Shown one piece after another: positions 34,444-43,295 of a stretch of 55,000 bases of DNA. The notes under the pieces were generated by a model, which was given only the letters and a program-made list of their open reading frames with translations, was not told the DNA's origin and did no database searches. The stretch is from NCBI GenBank assembly GCA_020073185.1, contig JAIQFT010000031.1, positions 1-55,000 on the forward strand, read 5' to 3'. The position numbers and the translations under genes are program-made. Position 1 is the first letter of the stretch. The number at the start of each line of letters is the position of its first letter. The DNA is from Terriglobia bacterium. Lineage in GTDB: Bacteria; Acidobacteriota; Terriglobia; Terriglobales; Acidobacteriaceae.

Positions 34444-37401
34444 CTATCCCATATCCCGCCAGTTCTTGCCGACGCCGATTTCCACCAGGAGAGGAACTTT
34501 CAGGCTATAGACCTGCTCCATCTGTTCCTTGACCAGCGCACGCAGGATTTCGGTTTCCTGTTCCGGCGCTTCGAAGACCAACTCGTCGTGTACCTGGAGG
34601 AGCATGCGCGATTTCAGGTGGCGCTCGCGCAGCAGGCGGTCAAGGCGGATCATGGCGATCTTGATGAGGTCGGCGGCGGCGCCCTGCAGCGGCGTGTTGA
34701 CGGCGGTACGCTCGGCAAATCCGCGCGACTGGAAGTTCTTGCTATTGATATCGGGCAATGGACGAATGCGCCCAAACAGCGTAGTGACCTGCCGATCGCG
34801 GCGCGCCTGCTCGATGGTCCGGTCAATGAAACGGCGCACACCGGCGTATCTTGCAAAGTAGGCTTCGATGTAGGCCTTCGCTTCCTTGGTGTCGATGCCA
34901 AGCGTTTGCGAGAGACCGAAGGCGGAGAGGCCGTACACGATGCCGAAGTTGACCACCTTGGCGCGGCGGCGTTGCTCAGCGTCCACCATGAGCGGCGGGA
35001 CACCGAAGACCTGCGAGGCGGTGAGGGTGTGGATGTCGTCGCCGCGGCGAAACGCCTCGACCAGCAGCGGATCGTCGGAAAGGTGCGCCAGCAAGCGAAG
35101 TTCGATCTGCGAGTAGTCGGCGGCAAGCAGCACGCAGCCGGGCTCGGCGATGAAGGCAGCACGGATTTCGCGGCCGAGTTCGGTACGGATGGGAATGTTC
35201 TGCAGGTTCGGGTTCTTCGACGACAGCCGCCCGGTAACCGCGTTGGTCTGATCGAAGGTGGTGTGCAGGCGGCGTGTGCAGGAGTTGAGCAGCAGCGGGA
35301 GCGCGTCAACGTAGGTGGATTTCAGCTTGGAAAGCTGGCGGTATTCAAGCACCAGGCGCGGGACTTCGTGCTTGGTGGCAAGGTCCTGCAGGACGTCCAC
35401 CGCAGTGGAGATGGCCTTGCCCTTACCGTACTTCACTGGTTTGGGCAAGTTGAGCTTGTTGAAAAGAATGTCGCCGAGCTGCTTGGGAGAATTGATGTTG
35501 AATTCCTGCCCAGCCAGTTCGTGAATGTGGCGCGCGACCGCCTGGCAGTCGTGGTCGAGGCGCTTGGACATGTCGGCCAGAACGTCGCAGTCGATCTTGA
35601 CGCCGGCGTCTTCCATGCGCGCCAGCACCGGTACAAGCGGGAGATCGATTTCGTCGTAGAGCTTGAGCAGTCCGGCCTGCTCGACTTTGTCGCGCAAGGA
35701 GGAGGCGAGGCGTCCGGTGATGTCGGCGGCTTCGGCGAGCGACCCGCTCAGCTTGAGGTTGAAGTGGCGCAGCGCAACGGTGGGAAGTTCGTGGTTGGAG
35801 TAGGTGGGGTCGAGGAGGAAGGAATAGAGCATGGGATCGTGCTCGACGCCGGCAAGCTGGATTTGCGGTTGCGAACGATCCCCACCCTGTCGCGCGCCAT
35901 CGGTTACGCTCAGAGCAGGCTCCGCCGAGCGCGACAAGGGTGGGGCAACCGAGAGGGCGTGCAGTGCGGCTTTGTAGTCGTGAATGGATTTCGGCAGCTT
36001 GGGATCGGCGAGTGCGGACTTGATGCGCGTGGCGGCGGGGGTGTCGTCAAGCGCGATGGACAGCGCGTGGCCAGGCTGGGCGGAAACGGCGATCTTGTCG
36101 GGAGTTGCAGGTACGTCGGGAATGTCTCCGCCCGGTTTCGCCTTCTCGTTTTCGCCGAGGGGCGGCTCCGCCAGGAGCGACAGGGGAGTGGCAACCATGG
36201 TTTCGTTTTCGCCGAATTCGCCTTCATCAGTCGCGCTAGAGGGCGACTCGGCCGCGGGGGAGGGCGTCCGCGCCACATTCGCGTGCACGGCAACAGCGAG
36301 AGGCGCGTTCTCCGTCACCGATTTGAGCAAGCTCTCAAGGTCGGCGGCGGAGGCGGCGTCGCGATAATCGGTCTCGCCGAGTTCCACTCCTGACGGCAGA
36401 AATTCTTTCAGCAGCGCGGTGAATTCCAGCTCGGTGAAAAGCTCGCGGCAGGCGGCAGCGTCGGGCACGACGGCCCGCATCGGTCCCAAGTCGAGCGTGA
36501 CCGGTACGTTGCTGTCAATGGTTGCCAGATTCTTCGACCAAAGAATCTGCTCGCGGTAATTCTGCAGCGACTCGCGGTACGTTTTCTTTTCCAATTCAGC
36601 GGCGTGCTCGATGGCGCTTTCCACCGTGCCGAAGCGCTTAATAATGTCCACCGATCCCTTGTCGCCGATGCCGGGCGCGCCGGGGATGTTGTCGATGGCG
36701 TCGCCGCGCAGCGCCATGACGTCCACCACACGCTCCGGCGGCACGCCGAGGATTTCCTCGACCTTGGCAGGGTCGCACAGCAGGTTGTCTTTGGGCGGAT
36801 TGAGGACGCAGATCTTGTCGTTCACGAGCTGCAGCATGTCCTTGTCGTTCGACACGACGTAGACGGTGTGCGATTGCGCGGCGGCTTGGCGGGCGAGCGT
36901 TCCGATGACGTCGTCGGCCTCGAAGCCCGGCATCTCAAGTACAGGAATACGATATGCCTCCAGCAGCCGGCGGATGTAGGGAATCTGCTGCGCCAGGTCG
37001 GCGGGCATTTCCGCGCGCTGCGCCTTGTAGCCCTTGTATTCCTGCTGCTGGAAGGTTTGCGTTTTCAGGTCGAACTTGCCGACGGCGGACATTTGCGCCG
37101 CCTGCTGGTCGCGGAAGGTGGGCGCGGCCACGTCGAAGACGGCGGCACGGTACTCAGGCGCGAAGTCCTTCACCAGCTTGAGCAGCATGTTGGTGAACAC
37201 GAAGGTAGCGCTGGTAGGAATGCCGGTCTTGGTGCTCATCGGCCGCTGACGCGCCATGGCGTGATAGGCGCGGAAGATGAAGGACATGGCGTCAATCAGG
37301 AAGATGCGCGGCTTGCCGTCGCGATTGGGCGGCGATTTGGGGGGCGGCGGCGCGGGCGCGGAAGGCGCGGGAGTCTGAACGGATTTTTTACGTGAGGGCA
37401 A
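34444..37401 (-). CDS. polA: DNA polymerase I with repeat insertions and degenerate proofreading domain
   Basis: 985 residues. The N-terminal 5'-3' exonuclease is intact (IFLIDAMSFIFRAYHAM, SNDKDMLQLV, DNIPGAPGIGDKGSVDII). The C-terminal polymerase is intact: DYSQIELRLLAHLSDDP (motif A), RRRAKVVNFGIVYGLSAFGL (motif B) and QVHDELVFEAP (motif C). The middle domain lacks the DxE proofreading motif: the expected position reads LAVAVHANVA, and only the later FLLDPT and ALRHFNL parts are recognisable. Two stretches there (36124-36195 and 35877-35955) encode similar repeat-derived peptides (VATPLSLLAEPPL and VAPPLSRSAEPAL, each ending in GGD). It fills gaps in repair and replication. A 10-residue-class low-complexity alanine/proline linker follows the start. 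Confidence 0.95.
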   Translation of the reverse strand: MPSRKKSVQTPAPSAPAPPPPKSPPNRDGKPRIFLIDAMSFIFRAYHAMARQRPMSTKTGIPTSATFVFTNMLLKLVKDFAPEYRAAVFDVAAPTFRDQQAAQMSAVGKFDLKTQTFQQQEYKGYKAQRAEMPADLAQQIPYIRRLLEAYRIPVLEMPGFEADDVIGTLARQAAAQSHTVYVVSNDKDMLQLVNDKICVLNPPKDNLLCDPAKVEEILGVPPERVVDVMALRGDAIDNIPGAPGIGDKGSVDIIKRFGTVESAIEHAAELEKKTYRESLQNYREQILWSKNLATIDSNVPVTLDLGPMRAVVPDAAACRELFTELEFTALLKEFLPSGVELGETDYRDAASAADLESLLKSVTENAPLAVAVHANVARTPSPAAESPSSATDEGEFGENETMVATPLSLLAEPPLGENEKAKPGGDIPDVPATPDKIAVSAQPGHALSIALDDTPAATRIKSALADPKLPKSIHDYKAALHALSVAPPLSRSAEPALSVTDGARQGGDRSQPQIQLAGVEHDPMLYSFLLDPTYSNHELPTVALRHFNLKLSGSLAEAADITGRLASSLRDKVEQAGLLKLYDEIDLPLVPVLARMEDAGVKIDCDVLADMSKRLDHDCQAVARHIHELAGQEFNINSPKQLGDILFNKLNLPKPVKYGKGKAISTAVDVLQDLATKHEVPRLVLEYRQLSKLKSTYVDALPLLLNSCTRRLHTTFDQTNAVTGRLSSKNPNLQNIPIRTELGREIRAAFIAEPGCVLLAADYSQIELRLLAHLSDDPLLVEAFRRGDDIHTLTASQVFGVPPLMVDAEQRRRAKVVNFGIVYGLSAFGLSQTLGIDTKEAKAYIEAYFARYAGVRRFIDRTIEQARRDRQVTTLFGRIRPLPDINSKNFQSRGFAERTAVNTPLQGAAADLIKIAMIRLDRLLRERHLKSRMLLQVHDELVFEAPEQETEILRALVKEQMEQVYSLKVPLLVEIGVGKNWRDMG
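35877..35955. repeat. Palindromic element family A inside polA (copy 1)
   Basis: CCCCACCCTGTCGCGC (35880-35895) and GCGCGACAAGGGTGGGG (35929-35945) form an inverted repeat around a 33-nt loop, followed by CAACCGAGAG. On the polA strand it is translated as SVAPPLSRSAEPALSV and ARQGGD. Confidence 0.75.
36124..36195. repeat. Palindromic element family A inside polA (copy 2, diverged)
   Basis: GGCTCCGCCAGGAGCGACAG and GGGAGTGGCAACC match the right arm of copy 1, and the translated VATPLSLLAEPPL...KPGGD matches its peptide position by position. The left arm is more diverged. Confidence 0.65.
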
Positions 37402-37454
37402 CGAATCAGTTTAGCAAGGGCGGTCGGCGGTCGACTATCAGCGCTCGGGTTCTT

Positions 37455-37474
37455 CGCGTTCAAGGGCGAACGCG
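37455..37474. repeat. Palindromic element family B, upstream of polA
   Basis: CGCGTTC-AAGGGC-GAACGCG followed by CTCC. It is followed by ATCAGCGTG and ATCTGCGT, a piece of the repeat type seen at 42092-42146. Family B therefore flanks polA on both sides. Confidence 0.6.
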
Positions 37475-37510
37475 CTCCAACCATCAGCGTGTATCTGCGT
37501 CAATCAGAGG

Positions 37511-38131
37511 TTAGGCTTTCTTCCCATACTCGGTCGTGTAGCTGAGCTTGATTTCGCCGCAAGTGCCCTGCTCCTCGGAATAAACGACGCAGGAATCAAA
37601 CGGCTTGGAGTAGATGTGCAGGCTGACGGCGCGCTGGCTGAACTCGCGCGGATTGTAAACCTTGTGCACCGGCTCGGCGGGATCGACGGCGCAGCACCGC
37701 GTCGGGTTCATTTCCTCGATATCGGTTGGCTCGATTTTACATGTCCCGCCGGCGAGATCTTCCATCAGCGTGCGATAGTTCTGCACCAGCAGGCGCCCGA
37801 TGGGCACCGCCATCCAGCAGTTCTGCTGATGATGGTTGTGGATGGAGCTGCCCTGGCCGATCTCCCAGCAGATGGCGACCAGCTCATAGAGCGGCGTTTT
37901 GTCGATCAGGTTGCGGGTGTAGTGCCGGCGATCCCAGACAAGGTAGGGCGCAAGCGTGTCGGGCGCAACCGGATGTGAGTTGAGAAACTGCCGAATCCGC
38001 GCGACCTCAAGGAAGGCGGCTTCCGGGAACTTGCGCAGTTCGCTGACGAAGTCCTGGATGGAACAGGCGATCACGGCCGGCTGAGCGCTCACGGGCGTCC
38101 TCCCCACAGGCTTATTGTGCCCGTTTGCCAT
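37511..38131 (-). CDS. Cysteine dioxygenase family protein
   Basis: 206 residues from the ATG at 38131. The cupin iron site is visible in GQGSSIHNHHQQNCWMAVPI (HxH, with the Cys that in mammalian enzymes crosslinks to a Tyr), and the third His in PVHKVYNPREFSQRAVSLHI. The enzyme oxidises L-cysteine to cysteine sulfinate with Fe(II) and O2. The frame continues further upstream, but the extension overlaps the divergent pepE start and is not family-like. Bacterial members can also prefer 3-mercaptopropionate; the sequence does not settle this. Divergent from pepE with only 22 bp between the starts. Confidence 0.9.
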   Translation of the reverse strand: MANGHNKPVGRTPVSAQPAVIACSIQDFVSELRKFPEAAFLEVARIRQFLNSHPVAPDTLAPYLVWDRRHYTRNLIDKTPLYELVAICWEIGQGSSIHNHHQQNCWMAVPIGRLLVQNYRTLMEDLAGGTCKIEPTDIEEMNPTRCCAVDPAEPVHKVYNPREFSQRAVSLHIYSKPFDSCVVYSEEQGTCGEIKLSYTTEYGKKA

Positions 38132-38153
38132 AGAATGCGCCAGAGAGGATAAC

Positions 38154-38855
38154 GTGAGCGACAAGAAACGTCTCCTGCTGATCAGCAATTCGTCGCAGTA
38201 TGGGCGCGGATATCTGGACCACGCAGAAGAAGAGCTGCGAAGTTTTCTGGGCGTGGTGAAGCGCGTGCTGTTTGTGCCGTACGCGCTCAAGGACCAAGAC
38301 GAATACGAGCGCATCGCCGGCGCGCGTCTGGCGCAGATTGGCTACGCGCTGGAATCAATCCATCGAGCGCCCGAGGCGGGTAAGGCGGCGGAAAACGCCG
38401 AGGCGATCTTCATCGGCGGCGGCAACACGTTTCGCCTGCTGAAAGCGCTGTATGAACACGGGTTGCTGGACATCATCCGCCGGCGCGTGGAGAGCGGGAT
38501 GCCGTACATCGGGTCGAGTGCGGGTTCGGTTGTGTCGTGCCCAACCATCAAGACCACGAACGACATGCCGATCGTCGAGCCACCAAGCCTGACGGCCTTG
38601 GGCCTGGTGGCCTTCCAGATCAACGCACACTACATTGATCCCGACCCGAATTCGACCCACATGGGCGAGACGCGCGAAGTCCGCCTGCGCGAATTCCACG
38701 AAGAGAACGAAACGTCGGTGGTGGGTATCCGCGAAGGGTCGATGTTAAGGGTGGAAAGCGGAACCACAGTGTTGAAGGGAACCACTGGTGCGAAAGTTTT
38801 CCGGCGCGGAGAAACGCCGGTCGAGATTGTGCCGGGAGCGGTGGTGGAAATCTGA
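38154..38855 (+). CDS. pepE: Peptidase E (alpha-aspartyl dipeptidase, family S51)
   Basis: 233 residues from the GTG at 38154 (AGAGGA 4 nt before it). The order RLLLISNSSQYGRGYLDH, AIFIGGGNTFRLL, PYIGSSAGSVV with the catalytic Ser, and FQINAHYIDPD with the His is standard for PepE. It cleaves Asp-X dipeptides in the cytoplasm. An upstream ATG at 38115 is possible but would add residues that are not conserved and run into the divergent cysteine dioxygenase gene. Confidence 0.93.
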   Translation: MSDKKRLLLISNSSQYGRGYLDHAEEELRSFLGVVKRVLFVPYALKDQDEYERIAGARLAQIGYALESIHRAPEAGKAAENAEAIFIGGGNTFRLLKALYEHGLLDIIRRRVESGMPYIGSSAGSVVSCPTIKTTNDMPIVEPPSLTALGLVAFQINAHYIDPDPNSTHMGETREVRLREFHEENETSVVGIREGSMLRVESGTTVLKGTTGAKVFRRGETPVEIVPGAVVEI

Positions 38856-38895
38856 ACGCCTGGAACCGGCCATGGAGCATGGTCCTATTCGTGCC

Positions 38896-38975
38896 GTCCC
38901 TACGGGACTCTGAGGATTTTGCGCGGTGTTCCCAGGACTGAAGTCCTGGGCTACTATCGGTCGCCCCTTCGGGGC
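38896..38975. repeat. TGAA-loop hairpin element (family C), copy 2
   Basis: Three hairpins in a row: GTCCC-TAC-GGGAC (38896-38908), CCCAGGAC-TGAA-GTCCTGGG (38931-38950) and GCCCC-TTC-GGGGC (38963-38975). The last two repeat the layout at 27924-27967. It lies between convergent pepE and the M28 peptidase gene. Confidence 0.65.
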
Positions 38976-38989
38976 TAGAGCTTCGCACG

Positions 38990-41113
38990 TCAATTCGCGG
39001 AGGCAGGCTTGAAGCCTTCGAGCAGCACGGCGGCGCGGTTCAAAACATCCGTCAGCGCCTGCAGTTGCTGCGCAGCGGTGGCGGCGTCGTTGCGCCGGAT
39101 GGCTTCGCTGACGCCGGGAATGGTGGAGGCCGAGTAGCCCTTCAAATCCGCAGGAGCATAAATGGCGTGGCGAAACCAGGGGCGGCGCGGCAGACCGCCG
39201 GGCAACAAAAGCGCACGCTCGGTGGCGAGGAGGAGCTTGTTCAGGCGCTCATAGTCCCCACCCTGTCGCTCCAACCCCGGGAGCGACAAGGATGGGGCAA
39301 CCGAGAGCGCTCTGATGGCGGCGCCGGCTTGCGCCAGTCGGCGGGCGGCAGCGAGCGCGGAATCGAACTTCGGCGCCTTGTCGCCCAAGTGCTCGCCGGC
39401 AGTCTTCTGCGCTGCGTCGAGATAATTGCCAATCTCCTTCCCGTACTCCTCGTAGTCGTAGGGGAGCACACCGGCTTCCGCCATGCGTAGCACCTGCAGG
39501 CCGTACACGCGCGCGATCTCCTGCGTGTAGAGAAAATCGGTATCGGCGAATTTCTTGTACCAGGCGAAATTGTCGAAGACGGAGTGATAGACGCCGTAGT
39601 TGCCGCTGGAGCGGATGTCGGTGGCGGGCACGCCGGAATGGTCGAGGAAGGAAGTGAAGTCCGACCCGCTGCCAAGATTGCCGACCTGCGGCTCAGCCGG
39701 CGGGTTCGCCTTGGGTGAGTTTTCGCGACGCGCCGCGGTGCGCCAGGCGTCATAGAGCGTGCCGCCCTGGGGGCTGGGCACGGACTTGGTGATGTCGCGC
39801 AGAAATCCGCGCAGGCTGGGGACGGCGGAGGCGCGGAAATTCGGGCCGGACGCGCCGGTGTCCAGGTTGAAGTACGCCGCCGCGCTTTCCAGTTCCTTCT
39901 CGTTTTGCTCCAGCCATTCGGTGGAACCGATCAGGCCCTGCTCCTCGGCATCCCAACTGGCGAAGATGATCGTGCGCTGGGGCCGCCAGCCGGATTGCAG
40001 AAGATGACCCACGCCGCGCGCGGCTTCCAGCATGGCGGTGGTGCCGCTGATCGGGTCCACCGCGCCGTACACCCAGGCGTCGCGATGCGCGCCGGCGACG
40101 ACCCATTCGTCGGGCCAGCGTGTGCCGCGGACGCGTGCGATCACGTCCCAAATCGCGCGATATCCGAAGTCCTGCTTCAGGTGCAGCCTGACGCGCGGCG
40201 GCCCCGGGCCGAGGTGATAGGTGAAGGGCAGCGCGCCCTGCAACTCGCGCGGGGTTTCTACGCCCCCGAGATGCTGGAGGATGGGAGCTGCATCGTGATA
40301 CGACAGAGGCGTGGTCGGGATTTTGGGAATGTCGGGCGAATCCTGCGGGCTGACGCGCCGCGCATCCGCGGTGGACGGCCATCCGGGCGTGGTGGGATCG
40401 CCGGGATGCTCGAATCCGTACTCGATGGTGCCGCGCTGCACGCCGGTGTCGGGCCGCCACGGACCCTTGGGATATACGTCGCCGCGGAAGTAGCCATCGT
40501 CCATCGGGTCGGAATAAATCAGCATGGCGGCGGCGCCGGTTTCCTGCGCCATGTACGCCTTCACGCCGCGAAAATTCTCGCCGTAGCGAGCCAGCACGAC
40601 TTTGCCGCGCACGTTCACCCCCATCTCTTTCAGCTTCTGGAAGTCCTCGGGGCGGCCGTAGTTGGCGTACACCACCTCGCCCTCGACGTCGCCCGAAGGC
40701 GAGAAGGCGTTGAACGGGATGACGATGCGCGGATCGTCCTGGAAGGGATCGCCCTCAACGTGCTCCCTGGTCGGGCCGTGCATGACGGCGCCGGCGGGCG
40801 TGAAGGCGTCCACGCTGACCTCGGCGGGATAGTTCATCCAAACTTTGTACTCGACGATTTCGGTGTCGAAGCCCCACTCGCGGAATTTGCGCGCCACGTA
40901 GTCGGCGGTCTTGCGGTCCTCGGGCGATCCGGCGATGTGCGGCTCCGCCGTAAGAATTTTCATGTGCTGCTCGGCTTGGCGCGGGTCGGGAACGGAGAGG
41001 AACTGCTGCTCGATCTCGCGCTCGGAGCGCTCCGCCGGCATCTGCGGCGGCGCTTGCGCGAACAGCGTCGCGCAGAGGAGGGCGACAAGGACGAAGCGGT
41101 TATGAAAACGCAT
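38990..41113 (-). CDS. M28 family peptidase, glutamate carboxypeptidase II-like
   Basis: 707 residues with a signal peptide (about 1-20, LVALLCATLFAQA). A PA domain (about 130-300, containing GKVVLARYGENFRG) precedes the zinc peptidase domain: VVAGAHRDAWVYGAVDPISG (His and bridging Asp), WDAEEQGLIGSTEW (Glu base and Glu ligand) and GVYHSVFDNFAW (His). A transferrin-receptor-like dimerisation domain ends the protein. It probably removes C-terminal acidic residues or trims peptides outside the cytoplasm. The dimerisation domain contains an inserted VAPSLSLPGLERQGGD encoded by a family A palindrome. Confidence 0.92.
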   Translation of the reverse strand: MRFHNRFVLVALLCATLFAQAPPQMPAERSEREIEQQFLSVPDPRQAEQHMKILTAEPHIAGSPEDRKTADYVARKFREWGFDTEIVEYKVWMNYPAEVSVDAFTPAGAVMHGPTREHVEGDPFQDDPRIVIPFNAFSPSGDVEGEVVYANYGRPEDFQKLKEMGVNVRGKVVLARYGENFRGVKAYMAQETGAAAMLIYSDPMDDGYFRGDVYPKGPWRPDTGVQRGTIEYGFEHPGDPTTPGWPSTADARRVSPQDSPDIPKIPTTPLSYHDAAPILQHLGGVETPRELQGALPFTYHLGPGPPRVRLHLKQDFGYRAIWDVIARVRGTRWPDEWVVAGAHRDAWVYGAVDPISGTTAMLEAARGVGHLLQSGWRPQRTIIFASWDAEEQGLIGSTEWLEQNEKELESAAAYFNLDTGASGPNFRASAVPSLRGFLRDITKSVPSPQGGTLYDAWRTAARRENSPKANPPAEPQVGNLGSGSDFTSFLDHSGVPATDIRSSGNYGVYHSVFDNFAWYKKFADTDFLYTQEIARVYGLQVLRMAEAGVLPYDYEEYGKEIGNYLDAAQKTAGEHLGDKAPKFDSALAAARRLAQAGAAIRALSVAPSLSLPGLERQGGDYERLNKLLLATERALLLPGGLPRRPWFRHAIYAPADLKGYSASTIPGVSEAIRRNDAATAAQQLQALTDVLNRAAVLLEGFKPASAN
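39250..39310. repeat. Palindromic element family A inside the M28 peptidase gene
   Basis: CCCCACCCTGTCGCTCC (39256-39272) and GGAGCGACAAGGATGGGG (39280-39297) form a long inverted repeat with a 7-nt loop, followed by CAACCGAGAG exactly as in polA copy 1. It is read in the same phase as the polA copies (VAPSLS ... RQGGD). Confidence 0.75.
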
Positions 41114-41251
41114 AGCGTTGCATCAGCGACGATCGAGTGTAAAAGGAAAGTTGCCAACCGGCAAAGAAGCGATACGAACGATTCACCGATTGATCGTAGT
41201 TTTACGCACTATTGATGACTTGTACAGCGCCGATGAATCTAATGTCCCTGT

Positions 41252-42085
41252 ATGGCTGACAAACTCATAAAACGGTACTTATTCGCGAGTGATTTCGATC
41301 AGACGCTGAGCTTCAACGATTCCGGCCTGGTGCTGAGTGAGCTGCTCGGGATCCCGTCCGAGGAGTTCAAGCGGCTGGCCAAGGGCATGACGAAGCTGAA
41401 CCTGGTGCAGCAAGGGGCGGAGCTGGCGTACCTGCTGCTGCACGATCCGCAGTACCGACGTTGCCGCCGCGAACACCTGCACAAAGTCGGCGAGCTCATT
41501 CGGCTGAAGGAAAACATCGAGCTGCTGTACCAGATGCTGGCCACCGGAATTGACGGCTATCATTTCGATTTCTTCGTGCTGTCGGCGGCGCCGGTGGAGA
41601 TCGTGCGCTCGGCGCTGGCAGGGATCGTGCCCGAGGATCACATCTTCGGCACCGAGTTTCAGTACAACAGCGCGGGCGAGATCGAGAGGATCGTGCGCAG
41701 CACCGCCGGCTACGGCAAGGTGGCCTGCCTCGATGAACTGCAGGCGCGGCTGCAGATCGGGCCGGACCACGTCATCTTCGCCGGCGACGGCAATTCCGAC
41801 GTGCACGCCATGCTGCACGTCAACGGGCGCGACGGGTTGACGATCGCGGTTTCGGAAGCGAAAGACGTCACCCAAATTGCCAAGCGCACGGTGATCAGCG
41901 CTAACGCGCTCGCCATGCTGCTGCCGATCCTGGAGAAGATCGTCGGCTGGAATCCTGCGCAGATCCGGGACTTCTTTGAGTCGCACGGATTGCTGGTGCA
42001 GGAGTGGGCGCGGGTGCGCACCGACTGGCTGACGCTGCGTCCAGCCGTGCCGCGGGAACTGGCGCAGAGCGCGGGCGCGGAATAA
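41252..42085 (+). CDS. HAD phosphatase, phosphoserine-phosphatase-like
   Basis: 277 residues. Motif I is [13 protein letters not shown] with the nucleophile Asp, motif II the Ser in [11 protein letters not shown], motif III the Lys in [12 protein letters not shown], and motif [15 protein letters not shown] helical cap lies between motif I and II. The HAD-IB type fits a small-molecule phosphatase similar to phosphoserine phosphatase, but the substrate is not certain. It stands alone, divergent from the M28 peptidase. Confidence 0.82.
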   Translation: MADKLIKRYLFASDFDQTLSFNDSGLVLSELLGIPSEEFKRLAKGMTKLNLVQQGAELAYLLLHDPQYRRCRREHLHKVGELIRLKENIELLYQMLATGIDGYHFDFFVLSAAPVEIVRSALAGIVPEDHIFGTEFQYNSAGEIERIVRSTAGYGKVACLDELQARLQIGPDHVIFAGDGNSDVHAMLHVNGRDGLTIAVSEAKDVTQIAKRTVISANALAMLLPILEKIVGWNPAQIRDFFESHGLLVQEWARVRTDWLTLRPAVPRELAQSAGAE

Positions 42086-42091
42086 TTTTGC

Positions 42092-42146
42092 CCGCAGATG
42101 AACGCAGATCGAAATACGATCAGCGCGAATCAGCGTTAATCTGCGG
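42092..42146. repeat. CCGCAGAT-type inverted repeat
   Basis: CCGCAGAT (42092-42099) and ATCTGCGG (42139-42146) enclose the imperfect repeats AACGCAGAT and AATCAGCG. Elements of this kind are dispersed in many bacterial genomes. It lies between convergent genes. A partial relative is at about 37484-37505. Confidence 0.6.
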
Positions 42147-42169
42147 CTAACTGTTTCCGGTGTTTCCGG

Positions 42170-43267
42170 TCACGAAACAATTCCCAGCCGCTTGCCGACG
42201 CGGCCCAGCACGTCCAGCGCCTTGTCCAGTTCCTCGTGCGTGTGGGTGGCGGTCATGATGGTGCGGATGCGCGCTTTGCCCTCGGGCACGGTGGGAAAGG
42301 CGATGCCGGTGGCCATCACGCCTTCCTTGAACAGCTCGCGCGAGAACTCCATCGCCAGCCGTCCTTCGCCGGTGATGATGGGCGTGATCAGCACCTCGAA
42401 AGCGGCAATGCAGGTGGCCGCAACCGAGGGCGGATGCGAGGTCGAAAAGAGAAACGGCCGGCCGCGGTGGTAGAGGAATTCGATCAGGTCGTGCGTGCCG
42501 CAGACGTAGCCGCCGAGCGCTCCAATGGCCTTCGACAGCGTTCCCACCTGGATGTCGACGCGTCCGTGCATGCCGAAGTGGTCTATCGTGCCGCGACCGT
42601 TCTTGCCCAGGACGCCGGAGGCGTGTGCGTCGTCCACCATCATGATGGCGCCGTACTTTTCGGCAAGACCGCAGAGCGCGGGCAGCGGCGCGATATCGCC
42701 GTCCATGGAGAATACGCCGTCGGTGATCAACAGCTTGCGCCCGGGTTGGTTGGCGACCGACTTCACTTGCTCTTCTGCGTGCGCCACGTCCTTGTGGCGG
42801 AAGACCAGAATCTTGGCCTTCGAGAGCCGAGCGCCGTCGATGATGGAAGCGTGGTTAAGCTCGTCGGAAATGATGAAGTCGTCCTTGCCCAGCACCGCCG
42901 ACACCGTGCCGGAATTCGCCGCGAAGCCCGATTGAAAGACCACGCTGGCTTCCACGTTCTTGAAGCGCGCGATTTTCTCTTCCAGCTCCATGTGGATTCT
43001 CATGGTGCCGGCGATGGTGCGCACCGCACCCGAGCCCACGCCGTATTTGCGCGTGGCCTCCAGCGCCGCATGCCGCAGCTTGGGGTGCGTGGTCAGGCCG
43101 AGGTAGTTGTTCGACGCCAGGTTGATGACGCGCTTGCCGTCGAAGGTGCACTCCGGCGCCTGCTCGTCTTCCAGCACCCGCAGGCGGAAGTAGGTGCCCT
43201 TGTTCTTCAGGTCATTCAGTTGGTCGGAGAGATAGGAAAGCGGGTTGGTGCGGGTGGTGGTGGCCAT
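42170..43267 (-). CDS. kbl: Glycine C-acetyltransferase (2-amino-3-ketobutyrate CoA ligase)
   Basis: 365 residues of the alpha-oxoamine synthase family. It has LASNNYLGLTTHP near the start, GSGAVRTIAGT, the PLP region DDAHASGVLGKNGRG, and the PLP-lysine in TLSKAIGALGGYV. Kbl cleaves 2-amino-3-ketobutyrate with CoA to glycine and acetyl-CoA, the second step of threonine breakdown. The first-step enzyme Tdh is encoded upstream on the same strand, separated only by a hicBA pair, which supports Kbl over the related BioF or HemA. The gap to hicA is 28 nt, so it is likely in the same transcript. Confidence 0.93.
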   Translation of the reverse strand: MATTTRTNPLSYLSDQLNDLKNKGTYFRLRVLEDEQAPECTFDGKRVINLASNNYLGLTTHPKLRHAALEATRKYGVGSGAVRTIAGTMRIHMELEEKIARFKNVEASVVFQSGFAANSGTVSAVLGKDDFIISDELNHASIIDGARLSKAKILVFRHKDVAHAEEQVKSVANQPGRKLLITDGVFSMDGDIAPLPALCGLAEKYGAIMMVDDAHASGVLGKNGRGTIDHFGMHGRVDIQVGTLSKAIGALGGYVCGTHDLIEFLYHRGRPFLFSTSHPPSVAATCIAAFEVLITPIITGEGRLAMEFSRELFKEGVMATGIAFPTVPEGKARIRTIMTATHTHEELDKALDVLGRVGKRLGIVS

Positions 43268-43295
43268 GCGAAACCTCGCCGCGGATCAACGCGGC

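Noticed and set aside
34396-36393. Long open frame antisense to polA (about 665 codons)
   Set aside because: It mirrors the GC-rich third-position pattern of polA, has no domain, and polA on the other strand is unambiguous.
39905-41215. Long open frame antisense to the M28 peptidase (about 436 codons)
   Set aside because: No family signature; the peptidase with signal peptide and zinc ligands explains this stretch.
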